Counted from the first letter of the stretch, positions 29,383 to 38,074 are shown. The stretch: 64,000 nucleotides of DNA from Aliivibrio fischeri (GCA_038993745.2 CP160630.1:620001-684000), one strand, 5' to 3'. Made by a program: numbers and translations. Notes: generated by a model from the sequence alone, not told the origin.

Positions 29383-31029
29383 ATGGAACAGCTTGAAGCC
29401 AAACTAAAAAAATTAGAAAAACGAAACTACCGTAGTTATACCTCTATTAAAGGGGAATACGATTTTACCGACTTCACTCTGTATATCGATAATGTTCAAT
29501 CTGATCCTTATGCACCACCAACACGTATTCGTGCAAAACGTGCATGGTCGCTAACCCATCTTCAATGGCTTCAAGAAACGTCACTTGATTATCAACGTGC
29601 TGCTCGTGATTTTTTAGCTCGCCACTTTAGTGAGTTATTAGAAAAAGATGCAACGCTTTCAATTGCGTTATCTGGTCAGACGGTTTTAGACCATACTTCA
29701 GTCATTTTTGATGATGAAGGTATCGAACTTCGTTACAACATTAATTTACCAGCTGATGGTCGTGAGATTTTAGCGAAAAAAGCGATTAATATTTTAACTT
29801 TCCATATGCCAAAATATGTACGCCGTACACTTTTAGCTCGCGAGCTTCCTATAGAAGAGTTAAAAGAACATTGTAAAGTTATCGTTGACCAAGTTGCTCT
29901 TCGTCGTCAGCTTTCTGAGCACGGCTTAGTTGCTTTTGTTGCTAATGGCAGTATTTTACCTCGAATTGCTGGTAATAATGATCGTCCAATGAAGGATGCG
30001 ATTGCATTTCAAAGCCCTGAGTCGTTAGAAGTCGAGCTAATGACGCCTAACCGTGGCCCTGTAAAAGGCATGGGAATTCCAAAAGGCATCACGTTAATTG
30101 TGGGTGGTGGTTTCCATGGTAAATCAACACTATTGAATGCATTAGAACGCTCTATTTATGATCATATCCCTGGCGATGGTCGTGAATATATCGTAACAGA
30201 AGAATCTACAACAAAAATTCAAGCAGAAGATGGACGTTGTGTTCATAATTTGAATTTATCGAACTACATTAACCATTTACCTATGGGTAAAGACACAACA
30301 TGCTTCTCAACTCAAGATGCATCAGGTTCTACATCACAAGCAGCATGGCTTCAAGAGTCACTAGAAGCTCAGGCTAAAACTCTTTTAATTGATGAAGATA
30401 CGTCTGCAACCAATTTCATGATCCGTGATGAACGAATGCAAGCATTAGTAAATAATGGTGCAGAACCCATTACCCCTCTTGTCGATCGCATTGGTCAGTT
30501 ACGTGATGAAATGGGTGTTTCTACAATTCTTGTTATGGGTGGCTCTGGTGATTACCTTGATGTTGCAGACACGGTTATCCAAATGCATGACTACCAAGCA
30601 GTTGATGTTACTTCAAAAGCGAAAGAAGTGGTTGTTTCACACCCTACTACGCGTGTGCGTGAAGGCTCGGACAATTTGCTACCAACCGAGATGCGTCAAT
30701 TAAACCGTTCTTCCCTTCAAGCGATTCTTCAAGAAGGCAAGTTCCGTATTCAAGCGAAAAACAAAGATTCGTTACGTTTTGGTCGTGAATATATTGATAT
30801 TACCGCTATCTCTCAACTTCAGTCTTCAGCGCAAGTTCATGCTATTGGTTGGATGTGGTTTCAGTTATCACAAACTCCAGGTTGGGAATCGAACCCTGTT
30901 GAGTTTATTGCTCAGCAACTTCATGATAATTGGTATGAAATGATGCCAAAGCACGGTGATTTAGCTAAACCGCGTGTTATTGAAGTAATGGCGGCACTTA
31001 ATCGTATGCGTGTAGCTGAATTTAAATAG
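29383..31029 (+). CDS. ABC-class P-loop ATPase (PF09818-type)
   Basis: A soluble ATPase of 548 residues from ATG 29383 (MEQLEAKLKKLEKRNYRSY). The P-loop is GGGFHGKST, near residue 245. LLIDEDTSATNFMIRDERM contains the Walker B region, and the protein ends with basic and aromatic sequence. These match the bacterial ATPase-of-the-ABC-class family (MRB1590-like), for which RNA-related functions are discussed in eukaryotes; the bacterial role is unknown. The frame is open upstream to 29335, but that stretch is unrelated in character. A terminator follows. Confidence 0.9.
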   Translation: MEQLEAKLKKLEKRNYRSYTSIKGEYDFTDFTLYIDNVQSDPYAPPTRIRAKRAWSLTHLQWLQETSLDYQRAARDFLARHFSELLEKDATLSIALSGQTVLDHTSVIFDDEGIELRYNINLPADGREILAKKAINILTFHMPKYVRRTLLARELPIEELKEHCKVIVDQVALRRQLSEHGLVAFVANGSILPRIAGNNDRPMKDAIAFQSPESLEVELMTPNRGPVKGMGIPKGITLIVGGGFHGKSTLLNALERSIYDHIPGDGREYIVTEESTTKIQAEDGRCVHNLNLSNYINHLPMGKDTTCFSTQDASGSTSQAAWLQESLEAQAKTLLIDEDTSATNFMIRDERMQALVNNGAEPITPLVDRIGQLRDEMGVSTILVMGGSGDYLDVADTVIQMHDYQAVDVTSKAKEVVVSHPTTRVREGSDNLLPTEMRQLNRSSLQAILQEGKFRIQAKNKDSLRFGREYIDITAISQLQSSAQVHAIGWMWFQLSQTPGWESNPVEFIAQQLHDNWYEMMPKHGDLAKPRVIEVMAALNRMRVAEFK

Positions 31030-31046
31030 CAAATCACAACTTTTAT

Positions 31047-31075
31047 AAAGCCTCCTTCTATAGGGGGCTTTTTTG
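31047..31075 (+). terminator. Intrinsic terminator after the ABC-class ATPase
   Basis: AAAGCCTCCTTCTATAGGGGGCTTTTTT: a stem (with a G-T pair) and T run 18 bases after the stop. Confidence 0.8.
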
Positions 31076-31303
31076 TATACAATGCTTTTCTTTTAACAAA
31101 TAACAATCAATTTGATTACAAATTAAACATTCAATAATGATTATCTACTGAATAAAAGTGAATAATTACTTTTTTTTAATGAATAGTATTCCACTTCATT
31201 AGAAAACAGTGTAATCTCCACTTTATTGAATGAATACGGAAATTTAGTGAATAATAATGCTAAGGAATAGCAGTTTATTAACTAGTGGTAATTTGAGAGA
31301 TTT

Positions 31304-32671
31304 ATGCAAAATTCAAGTGAGAGTGTACCAATGAGCAAGAAGAAGAATCTTCTAATGTTCCTTATCCCGTCATTAATCGGCTTGTTCCTTTTTATGGCAC
31401 CAATAACCTATAACGGTGATATTACTATCCCAGTTGCCGTTTTAGCTAAATCAATTCAAGCTTTATTCGGTGAGCACCTAGTAGCTATGGTTACTGGCAT
31501 CACTATGTTTATGGCAGTAGTAACTATCTTGTTTAAATTATTTAAACCAAGTTTTATTACCAGCAATGAATTCCTATTTGGTCTATTGAACCCAAGCCCA
31601 CTTTGGTTCGTCGTTCGCCTAATTGGTGGTGCAGCGGCAGCAATGGTATTTTTTCGATTCGGTCCTGAAGCTATTTGGGAACCAAATACTGGTGGTTTAG
31701 TATTAAACGATTTACTTCCTGTTCTTTTTTCTGTATTCATTTTTGCAGGCTTATTATTACCTCTTCTTCTTAATTTTGGTTTACTTGAATTATTTGGTGC
31801 TTTGTTAAGTAAAGTGATGCGTCCAGTTTTCAATTTACCAGGTCGTTCAGCTATTGACTGTATGGCATCGTGGTTAGGTGATGGCTCTGTTGGTATTCTT
31901 TTAACAAGCAAACAATATGAAGGTAAGTTTTATACTCAGCGTGAAGCTGCTGTTGTTGGTACGACTTTCTCTGCAGTATCAATTACTTTCAGCCTTGTTG
32001 TTATTGCTCAAGTTGAACTAGAAAGTTATTTCTTACCATTTTATTTAACAGTATGTCTTGCTGGTGTTGTGGCTGCGATTATCATCCCTCGCCTACCACC
32101 ATTAAGTCGCAAAAAAGATCTGTTCATTGATGGTACCGAACGTGATGCCGATGCTGAATTAATCCCAGAAGGATACACAACATTTTCTTGGGGTTTAGAG
32201 CAAGCGATGAACAAAGCCGCTAAAGTAACTTCTATTAGAGGCGTATTTGGTGAAGGCGTTAAGAATGCAGTAGATATGGTGTTTGGTGTATTACCTGTGG
32301 TAATGGCATTAGGTACTGTCGCTCTTGTTATTGCTGAATATACTTCTGTTTTCACTGTACTTGGTCAACCGTTTATTCCGTTCCTTGAATTACTAGGTGT
32401 TCCTGAAGCGGCTGCTGCATCTCAAACGATTGTTGTTGGTTTTGCTGATATGTTTATTCCATCAATCTTAGCGGCATCAATCGATAGTGAAATGACTCGT
32501 TTTGTGATTGCTGCAATGTCAGTTACACAGTTAATTTATATGTCTGAAGTTGGTGCTTTATTACTTGGTAGTAAGATCCCTGTAAACATTTTTGAACTGT
32601 TTGCTATCTTCATCTTACGTACTATTATCACACTTCCAGTAATTGCAGGTATGGCACATTTAATTTTCTAA
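31304..32671 (+). CDS. YjiH family / nucleoside-recognition (Gate) domain membrane protein
   Basis: A 455-residue polytopic protein with about ten helices. Family signatures include the N-terminal FLIPSLIGLFLFMAPI, GRSAIDCMASWLGDGSVGIL (Gate-type re-entrant region), a second half with VFGVLPVVMALGTVALVIAE, and FADMFIPSILAASI. YjiH-like proteins are putative transporters of unknown substrate. ATG 31304 follows GAGAG; ATG 31331 (MSKKKN) is the alternative. The gene is monocistronic and followed by a terminator. Confidence 0.88.
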   Translation: MQNSSESVPMSKKKNLLMFLIPSLIGLFLFMAPITYNGDITIPVAVLAKSIQALFGEHLVAMVTGITMFMAVVTILFKLFKPSFITSNEFLFGLLNPSPLWFVVRLIGGAAAAMVFFRFGPEAIWEPNTGGLVLNDLLPVLFSVFIFAGLLLPLLLNFGLLELFGALLSKVMRPVFNLPGRSAIDCMASWLGDGSVGILLTSKQYEGKFYTQREAAVVGTTFSAVSITFSLVVIAQVELESYFLPFYLTVCLAGVVAAIIIPRLPPLSRKKDLFIDGTERDADAELIPEGYTTFSWGLEQAMNKAAKVTSIRGVFGEGVKNAVDMVFGVLPVVMALGTVALVIAEYTSVFTVLGQPFIPFLELLGVPEAAAASQTIVVGFADMFIPSILAASIDSEMTRFVIAAMSVTQLIYMSEVGALLLGSKIPVNIFELFAIFILRTIITLPVIAGMAHLIF

Positions 32672-32695
32672 TTAAACGTCACTCTCACCTATTTA

Positions 32696-32725
32696 AAGCG
32701 ATCTCTTATGAGGTCGCTTTTTTTT
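32696..32725 (+). terminator. Intrinsic terminator after the YjiH-family gene
   Basis: AAAGCGATCTC, loop TTAT, GAGGTCGCTTTTTTTT. The stem carries G-T pairs. It overlaps the 3' end of the small reverse-strand ORF at 32706. Confidence 0.75.
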
Positions 32726-32876
32726 GACTTAAATACTCATAGAAGACAAATGATAATATTGGTGTGAATAATAATGAGAAAATGAAAGCTATTGGGCCTG
32801 AACGCTCATAGCTTTTAGCTATAACGGCGACCCCTAATGATAATGAAATATATATCCATAAAGAGAAGTAAATCAT
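32706..32876 (-). CDS. Small two-helix membrane protein (56 residues)
   Basis: A short frame reading MIYFSLWIYISLSLGVAV, then IAKSYERSGPIAFIF and SLLFTPILSFVFYEYLSQKK. Two hydrophobic helices flank a charged SYERSG turn and the tail is lysine-rich, a composition unlikely by chance. The pattern resembles small phage/bacterial proteins of the form helix-GPxxxFxxSLLxxP-helix. No strong ribosome site is visible, and the last codons overlap the YjiH terminator, so confidence is moderate. Confidence 0.5.
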   Translation of the reverse strand: MIYFSLWIYISLSLGVAVIAKSYERSGPIAFIFSLLFTPILSFVFYEYLSQKKATS

Positions 32877-33013
32877 ATAAGACCAACATGTTACACAATA
32901 AAAACAATGCTAGCGTTATATATCTTCTATACCATTAGTGATACTTGATTTGGTAAAATGTGCTGAATTATCAGCAATTATAGGATTTAACAAATTATGT
33001 TAGATTATTAGAT

Positions 33014-33046
33014 AAAAAAAGGCTTAGTAATAAACCTAAGCCTTTC
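33014..33046 (-). terminator. Intrinsic terminator of the DUF3297 gene
   Basis: Minus-strand AAAGGCTTAGG, loop TTTATTA, CTAAGCCTTTTTTT, 22 bases after the stop. Confidence 0.83.
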
Positions 33047-33068
33047 AATACTTATAATAAGTAAATGC

Positions 33069-33323
33069 TTATTTATAAAAAGCTTCAACTGTGCCTTTTA
33101 ATTTAATTAGCATTGGTTGTCCACGACGATCAAGTGCTTTAGGTGAAGGGATCTTAACCCAACCTTCGCTGATGCAATATTCTTCAACATCAAAACGCTC
33201 TTTACCATTTAAACGAATACCAATGTGATGCTCAAAGCATTCAGCAACGTGGTGTGGGCTACGAGGATTGCCAGAAAGGTGGTCTGGTAAAGTTGGTTGA
33301 GTTTTAGCGTCGTTCATGTTCAT
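33069..33323 (-). CDS. DUF3297 family protein
   Basis: An 84-residue protein whose core LPDHLSGNPRSPHHVAECFE, then HIGIRLNGKERFDVEEYC and KIPSPKALDRRGQP, matches DUF3297. It is cytoplasmic, with no signal or helix. The function is unknown, although the family is widespread in gamma-proteobacteria. It ends in its own terminator and is divergent from the small gene at 33522. Confidence 0.88.
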   Translation of the reverse strand: MNMNDAKTQPTLPDHLSGNPRSPHHVAECFEHHIGIRLNGKERFDVEEYCISEGWVKIPSPKALDRRGQPMLIKLKGTVEAFYK

Positions 33324-33521
33324 GACCTATAAAATAAAAGTGCGTCATTGTAGTCAATCTAAGACTAAGTCACAAGTGCTCTTCATCAATATCATTTATG
33401 ATACTTACCTAGCGGAGTTAATTTTTATTATTTCGTGTTCTAGCTGTTTTGTGATGGGCATCCTTAAATCTTTTTCCTATACTAGTCATAATATTAGATG
33501 AACAATATGGAGATAATGCAA

Positions 33522-33749
33522 ATGGATACAACGTCACTCATCTATAACACTCTCACAAATTTAGCAACTGCAGAGCCGACTCAATGCGCTCAAATTCGAC
33601 AAAAACTGTATGATGAACTTAATTTATCATTTGATAAAAAGTTTGCATTATATTCAAGTGTGCTTGGTCCGGTGAGCGCAGGAAGGATTGACGATCTTAA
33701 TGATGCAGTTAATAAAGCTCGTGCTATTCTAGAAGATAAAAATTATTGA
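33522..33749 (+). CDS. Small conserved-looking hypothetical protein
   Basis: About 75 residues starting MDTTSLIYNTL. GGAG at 33508 to 33511 supports ATG 33522, or ATG 33516; the frame is open back to ATG 33498. It is mostly helical and soluble, with LGPVSAGRIDDLNDAVNKAR near the C-terminus. The family is not recognised. A perfect 10-bp hairpin follows. Confidence 0.6.
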   Translation: MDTTSLIYNTLTNLATAEPTQCAQIRQKLYDELNLSFDKKFALYSSVLGPVSAGRIDDLNDAVNKARAILEDKNY

Positions 33750-33764
33750 TGCTGTAATACGTCA

Positions 33765-33790
33765 TTCTAGCCTTTTAATTAAGGCTAGAA
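33765..33790 (+). terminator. Perfect hairpin after the gene at 33522
   Basis: TTCTAGCCTT, loop TTAATT, AAGGCTAGAA. The stem is perfect, but no T run follows, so termination strength is unsure. Confidence 0.5.
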
Positions 33791-33820
33791 ATCCGTTTGT
33801 AAATAATGAGGCTTGTCTTG

Positions 33821-34351
33821 TTAAAAAGTGCTCAGTATTTTTATCGAGCTAATTTTATTATCAAACCCTTTCGCATTCCCTTCCCCACTTTTACGAGTAT
33901 AAAAACCACCAGTATAGTTTTTACCTTCATAAAAACGAACAGTCCAACCTGATGGGATATCATAAGAAGACATTCTATCGTCAAAATTGTAATCACTTAA
34001 ATCAGGTTCATTATGCTCAATACTTATCGATGACCCCATTTGATTACTGTGACTGTAAATCTCCATGCTCTTATTTGTGTTTGATTCTAAACCAAGCATG
34101 ATTGTTGATTGGTTGCATTTCGCTTCGCGAGACTTACAAAAAATACTATCTTCACCTTGAGATTTTTCACAGCGTCGTTGTACTTTATAACGTGCAATAT
34201 CCTCTGTTATTCCTGCTTCTGCAAAAATGTCTTGGAACGGTTGAAGAGTACAGATGTATATCCGGCTCTCGTTATCAGAATCAAAATTAAATCCAGCATA
34301 AGAAGCTGAACTCAAACCTAAAAGAGTGGTTAAAATGATTATTTTTTTCAT
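33821..34351 (-). CDS. Secreted beta/gamma-crystallin-like protein
   Basis: A 176-residue protein with a signal peptide cleaved near SYAGF. The C-terminal half resembles one beta/gamma-crystallin motif: a Y-D core in DDRMSSYDIPSGWTVRFYEG, then KNYTGGFYTRKSG and DNKISSIKIL. Such modules often bind calcium. The N-terminal half has four cysteines that could pair outside the cytoplasm. It is probably periplasmic or secreted. The role is unknown. Confidence 0.75.
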   Translation of the reverse strand: MKKIIILTTLLGLSSASYAGFNFDSDNESRIYICTLQPFQDIFAEAGITEDIARYKVQRRCEKSQGEDSIFCKSREAKCNQSTIMLGLESNTNKSMEIYSHSNQMGSSISIEHNEPDLSDYNFDDRMSSYDIPSGWTVRFYEGKNYTGGFYTRKSGEGNAKGFDNKISSIKILSTF

Positions 34352-34546
34352 GATTACTATCTACCACAGCAAATACATTGCCATCATAAAGCACCCAAAA
34401 AGCCACCAAAAAACTGATGGGAAGATTATCGTAACGCAAGATATATTAGAACAATATGACTGAATTTCAAACGGTTATATTATTAATTATTCGATAACCT
34501 AGAGATGCATCAACATTACTTCTCTGTGAATTAAATACTCTTTTTG

Positions 34547-35122
34547 TTAAATTGGTCTTGTCATAATTAATGGGTTTGAATTTAGTGTTTCGCAGTCTTT
34601 GTATAAATCAGCAGATAATTGGCGAAAAGCCGCTTGTTTAATATATGATGTTTTAAAGGCAATCATTGCTTCTTCTATCTTATTAGAATATATAGGGGTA
34701 ATAGACACATTATTCCACTGATAATTAACATCGGTAACGTACACATTTAACGCATCATAAGGTAATTGAAATACTAATGTTTGATTGCAAGGAGTAAAGG
34801 TTCCCAAAGGCGTCCCACTTGCATCTTGTGCTTTAGTGGACGTAATAGCGATAAAACTCCCCGCTTTAGCTGACCCTACAATATACCGTCTATCTTTTGT
34901 ATATTGATAAGACAAAGAGGAAAACCAATCTTCTTTAAAAACCGCATTTTCAAAGTCAATTTTACCTAATGACAATTTGATATCATAAATACTCGTAATG
35001 TTACCTATAACAAAGTTCACATTATGTAATTCTGTTTCTTTTTCAGTTACCACTTCGGTTTTCGTCGTTGAACATCCACTTAGGGCCAAGATCAGGGCTA
35101 AATTAAACATCCTTGCTAACAT
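34547..35122 (-). CDS. Lipoprotein of unknown function
   Basis: A 191-residue protein with a lipobox ALSGC (lipidated cysteine near residue 17) followed by a STTKTEVVTEKETE linker. The body is beta-rich and ends KDCETLNSNPLIMTRPI. The family is not recognised. It is the last ordinary gene before the gene-poor border of the integron. No terminator with a T run is seen directly after it. Confidence 0.7.
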   Translation of the reverse strand: MLARMFNLALILALSGCSTTKTEVVTEKETELHNVNFVIGNITSIYDIKLSLGKIDFENAVFKEDWFSSLSYQYTKDRRYIVGSAKAGSFIAITSTKAQDASGTPLGTFTPCNQTLVFQLPYDALNVYVTDVNYQWNNVSITPIYSNKIEEAMIAFKTSYIKQAAFRQLSADLYKDCETLNSNPLIMTRPI

Positions 35123-35265
35123 GTAAGCACCTTATACGTATAAAAGCTTATTGATTTAAATTAATTAAATCTTATAACATTGCTAAATACCTAACAGGTA
35201 TAAAAATGTGAACTGATTCGAATATATTCAATAACACGGTAACCCCGAACAGCTCTCTTAACTAT
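35123..35265. other. AT-rich border sequence
   Basis: No reading frame or structured element was seen. It presumably contains the promoter of the lipoprotein gene to its left. Confidence 0.4.
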
Positions 35266-35396
35266 AAAAAAAGGGACTCAATGACTCGAATGAGTCCCAA
35301 ATCTGTAATATCCATTTACAGTAATACTTATAAATAAGGAGTAAATACACCTTATCACTATGTCATTTATTAACCAACTATTAAATAAAACAGGTT
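35266..35396 (-). ncRNA. Candidate small RNA element, copy 3 (border copy)
   Basis: About 131 bases that align along their length, on the minus strand, with two tandem elements inside the integron (51802 and 51984). Shared landmarks are AACCTG near the 5' end, ATAGTTGGTT, TTATTTAT, ACTGTA, then a terminator GGGACTCA-loop-TGAGTCCC with seven T. A 33-codon ORF lies just upstream on the same strand, so this copy could be its 3' untranslated region. Calling it an RNA is inference from the conserved terminator-ended layout. Confidence 0.45.
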
Positions 35397-35434
35397 TTCC
35401 TCCTTAATTTACTTATTTCAGGTTGTTTAGGGAA

Positions 35435-35536
35435 TTATGAAATTTGTCCTGAAATAACAAATAGTATTTCAAGCAAGCTAGATACAATCAAATCAAAAAA
35501 TACATAGAAAAGTTCATCATTGATATAAGTAGTCAT
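35435..35536 (-). CDS. Very small hydrophobic peptide (33 residues), possible
   Basis: The frame MTTYINDELFYVFFDLIV, then SSLLEILFVISGQIS, is preceded by a GGCGAGG ribosome site 8 bases upstream. It is one amphipathic-to-hydrophobic helix, a size and composition seen in type I toxins and small membrane regulators. It lies 38 bases upstream of the terminator-ended element on the same strand. There is no homology support, so it may be chance. Confidence 0.35.
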   Translation of the reverse strand: MTTYINDELFYVFFDLIVSSLLEILFVISGQIS

Positions 35537-35873
35537 TTAATTACCTCGCCTTTAGTTATCATGTTGGAGATTATTAGAAAATCACGGAAATACAACTTCA
35601 GTAACTGTAAAATATTACAGTCTTAATGATTTTAATATTTGTATTAGTACCTAATTTCAGGGGGTAGCATACTGATATTAAAGATTATTACAACTCTTAC
35701 TTGATGCTTTTATACTGTTATTATTTAATAAGTTTCTTGTTACTTATTTGCATTTAAAGAAAGGGGTAAATCTATTATTGGAAACTATAAATATTTGCAT
35801 TAATCATTGACATTACACTAAGGGGAGAGTTTAAAGTTAACTCAAATATACAAATTGATTAATGAGGTAACTT
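35537..35873. other. AT-rich border sequence without a gene
   Basis: No frame over 30 codons with a ribosome site was found. It lies between two divergent very small ORFs and may hold their promoters. TAAGGGGAGAG near 35819 has no start codon at the right distance. Confidence 0.4.
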
Positions 35874-35981
35874 ATGGGATGTTGTAATAAAACACCAAAT
35901 GGTGGAGCCCCTCTAGGGTTATTATTAAAAGTAATTTTTTGGATTGGACTTTTTATATTTTTGATCGCTTTATGGCAGTAA
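35874..35981 (+). CDS. MGCC small membrane protein (35 residues)
   Basis: The frame reads MGCCNKTPNGGAPLGLL, then LKVIFWIGLFIFLIALWQ. GAGG stands 8 bases before the ATG. The cysteine pair after the initiator, the glycine-rich turn and a single clean transmembrane helix make chance unlikely. I recall similar MGCC-type mini-proteins in Vibrio, but cannot confirm this. It is the last feature before the half attC. Confidence 0.55.
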   Translation: MGCCNKTPNGGAPLGLLLKVIFWIGLFIFLIALWQ

Positions 35982-36130
35982 GCTTAATGAGTTCAATCGT
36001 AATGATTGTTCACATATACTAAAAACTAAAACGCAAAAACAACTTATAGAATCAAGTAATTTTTCTATGAAAATAGTGACATATGAAATTGAAAAAATTC
36101 ATATTTACGACGATTCGGTCATAGTCAAAA
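35982..36130. other. Degenerate sequence before the array end
   Basis: About 150 bases. A short frame from about 36067 (MKIVTYEIEKIHIYDD) has no ribosome site and runs into the half attC. It may be a decayed cassette remnant. Confidence 0.35.
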
Positions 36131-36205
36131 TTGACGTATTAAAACGATAAACACCCGGCAAAATGAGATTGTCGAGTGTAGCAAATCGTGTTGATGCATT
36201 TGTTA
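36131..36205 (-). repeat. Half attC site at the left end of the array
   Basis: It retains TTGACGTATTAAAACGATAA and the arm GTAGCAAATCGTGTTGATGC with the outer GTTA, but the opposite arm (GCATAACACGTTTGCTAC) is missing. It therefore cannot fold the full recombination hairpin. Confidence 0.8.
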
Positions 36206-36896
36206 TATTGCCATATCTGAAATTGCTAATTGAACAGCTTGAGCTGCATGAATTTCAGTTGTGTCGTATAATGGGACTTCTGTATGCGCTTGCTGAATAA
36301 GTAGAGCTATTTCAGTACAACCTAAAATAACAGCTTCAGCGCCCTGCTCATGCAAACTTTTAACGATACTTAAATACTTTTCTCTTGAGTCAGAGTTAAT
36401 AACGCCTCTGCACAATTCATCGTAAATAATGTTATGAACAGTCGTACGATCATTCTCTTCTGGTACAACAACTTCAATACCAAATTTTTCGACCAAGCGA
36501 CTTTTATAGAAATCCTGCTCCATAGTAAAACGAGTACCAAGCAGCCCAACTTTTTTAATGCCATCAATAACCAATTTATTAGCTGTTGCATCGGCAATAT
36601 GAAGAATTGGGATTGATATGCTACTTTCAATTTCAGGCGCAACTTTATGCATTGTGTTAGTACAAATAAGTAGGAAATCAGCTCCACCAGCTTCAACCGA
36701 TTTTGCAGCTTCTGAAAGTATTAATGCAGTTTCATCCCACTTACCTTGATGTTGTAACTTTTCGATGTCATCAAAATTTACGCTGTATAGGCAGATTTTC
36801 GCAGAATTAAGGCCACCAAGTTCATCTTTTATGCCTTCATTAATAACTTGCAGTGGATTCCCAACTCATGCCACCTAACATTCCAATTGTTTTCAT
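36203..36896 (-). pseudogene. Aspartate/glutamate racemase family, frameshifted cassette gene
   Basis: From ATG 36896 the protein starts MKTIGMLGGMSWESTASY and then hits a stop. The family's reading continues in another frame (NEGIKDELGGLNSAKICLYS, catalytic LICTNTMHKVAPE, and second cysteine VILGCTEIALL) to a TAA inside the half attC. A loss of 8 or 11 bases between short direct repeats (AGTTATTA) near codon 18 explains the shift. Restored length is about 234 residues, normal for YgeA/RacX-type racemases, which interconvert L- and D-amino acids. Leftmost cassette. Confidence 0.82.
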
Positions 36897-36924
36897 CTTG
36901 TACTTCATTCCTTAAAAGTAATAT

Positions 36925-37023
36925 AACGCGTATATAATACGTTTTCTGCCATGCAAACTTACCACTAAATACGGTAAACACAAAGGAATTAGAATGCAGC
37001 AAAACCTGTTAATTCATTTGTTA
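36925..37023 (-). repeat. attC site, degenerate
   Basis: About 99 bases. AACGCGTATATAATACGTTT and CTGTTAATTCATTTGTTA are diverged arms around an ACCACTAAATACGGTAAAC core. The left-end sites are visibly more decayed than the rest. Confidence 0.75.
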
Positions 37024-37030
37024 TGTGACT

Positions 37031-37480
37031 TTATTCCATTAGTAATTTAGGCCAATTTACATCAGCTTTAACAACATTACCTTTGATGTCTTTTCTCCAA
37101 GTCTTTTGGACTGATTTACTATAATTAAGGTACAGTTTACCTTCAAAAATATCCCAAGCATTAGGGTCTATTTTTGCTGTATAACCTTCACTCACGGCCC
37201 ACGCGCAGTAACCACCATATTGAGGTGCATATATTGTAGGATTAGATACAAATAGTTTAAGATTGTTTTGTGAAGAAAAGTACCATTTTGAACCATTCCA
37301 TTTGTAAGTAATATTTTTGTTACCTTTTATAGCTTGGCTTTCTGTAAAGTATGCGACGGGATCATACCCTTTGATAGCTTTACCGAAAAAGTCACTGTTT
37401 ACAGGCTCAACTGAAAAAGCAGGTGTGAGTAAACCTAACCATAAAAAGAATGTAAATATTAATTTTGTATAATGACTCAT
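37031..37480 (-). CDS. Periplasmic YHS-domain protein
   Basis: A 149-residue protein with a signal peptide (cleaved near AFSVEP) and a YHS-type domain: KAIKGYDPVAYF, KWYFSSQNNLKLF, YAPQYGGYCAWAVSEGY and WDIFEGKLYLNYS. YHS domains are linked to metal (copper or haem-related) proteins, but this secreted form has no settled role. A cassette gene with the usual minus-strand orientation. Confidence 0.85.
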   Translation of the reverse strand: MSHYTKLIFTFFLWLGLLTPAFSVEPVNSDFFGKAIKGYDPVAYFTESQAIKGNKNITYKWNGSKWYFSSQNNLKLFVSNPTIYAPQYGGYCAWAVSEGYTAKIDPNAWDIFEGKLYLNYSKSVQKTWRKDIKGNVVKADVNWPKLLME

Positions 37481-37541
37481 ATTAACTCCCTGATTTAACG
37501 AATAGATAAACTAAATAAAAATTTTAGGAATTACATAACGG

Positions 37542-37975
37542 CTAACAACATTTGACCATTTTAATGTGAGGAACACCTGTTACTTTAGCTATATAAGAAT
37601 TCCCTATCGTTTCAAAGCCAATTTTTTCATACATTACTACTGCATGTAATCTAGCATGTAAAAACACTTCTTCAGCTTCTTTTCCAAAGCTAAATTTACT
37701 AACTCTGATAAAATTCTAGTCCCTAAACCCTTACCTTGCATTTTGGGTTGTACAACCATCTGGGATATTTTAAAAATACCTTTTGCAATTTCACTTAACC
37801 GACCATACGCATATAACTCGCTCTTCTCAACGATAGCTACATGAGTACTATTTTCTTCCAAATCATCAATTAGAATTTCTTTTGGTAATCCTGGTTCGCG
37901 AAAAAATAAATCGTATCGTAAATTTAAGACTTGTTGATATATATCATCCGTACTTTGTAAGTTGATAATTTCCAT
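37542..37975 (-). pseudogene. GNAT N-acetyltransferase, frameshifted cassette gene
   Basis: The first frame carries the acetyl-CoA motif QMVVQPKMQGKGLGTRILSE (R/Q-x-x-G-x-G/A as QGKGLG), then drifts into LKKCFYMLDYMQ-stop. Adding one base in the T run 37680 to 37683 restores LEKEAEEVFLHARLHAV, then VMYEKIGFETIGNSY and a stop at 37542, giving 144 residues, normal for this family. The target is unknown. No clear attC separates it from the YHS gene; only ATAACGGCTAACAACA remains at 37535. Confidence 0.82.
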
Positions 37976-37991
37976 TTTTCCTCCTTTTTCA

Positions 37992-38074
37992 TAACACCGG
38001 TCAACTTATAATGATAATCATACTCGAAATTAAAAGCGCCGAATGTTGTAAATAGCGTGTTGATGGCTTTGTTA
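37992..38074 (-). repeat. attC site, degenerate and short
   Basis: About 83 bases. AACACCGGTCAAC at one end and GTGTTGATGGCTTTGTTA at the other, with a poor internal match. Recombination competence is doubtful. Confidence 0.6.

Noticed and set aside
31456..31911. Long antisense ORFs 31456-31911 and 32041-32355 within the YjiH-family gene
   Set aside because: They are antisense to a clear transporter gene, rich in N, P and T as expected from antisense of hydrophobic codons, and lack ribosome sites.
36434..36616. ORFs antisense to or overlapping the racemase remnant (36370-36696 minus, 36434-36616 plus)
   Set aside because: They are shadows; the racemase motifs lie in the other frame.
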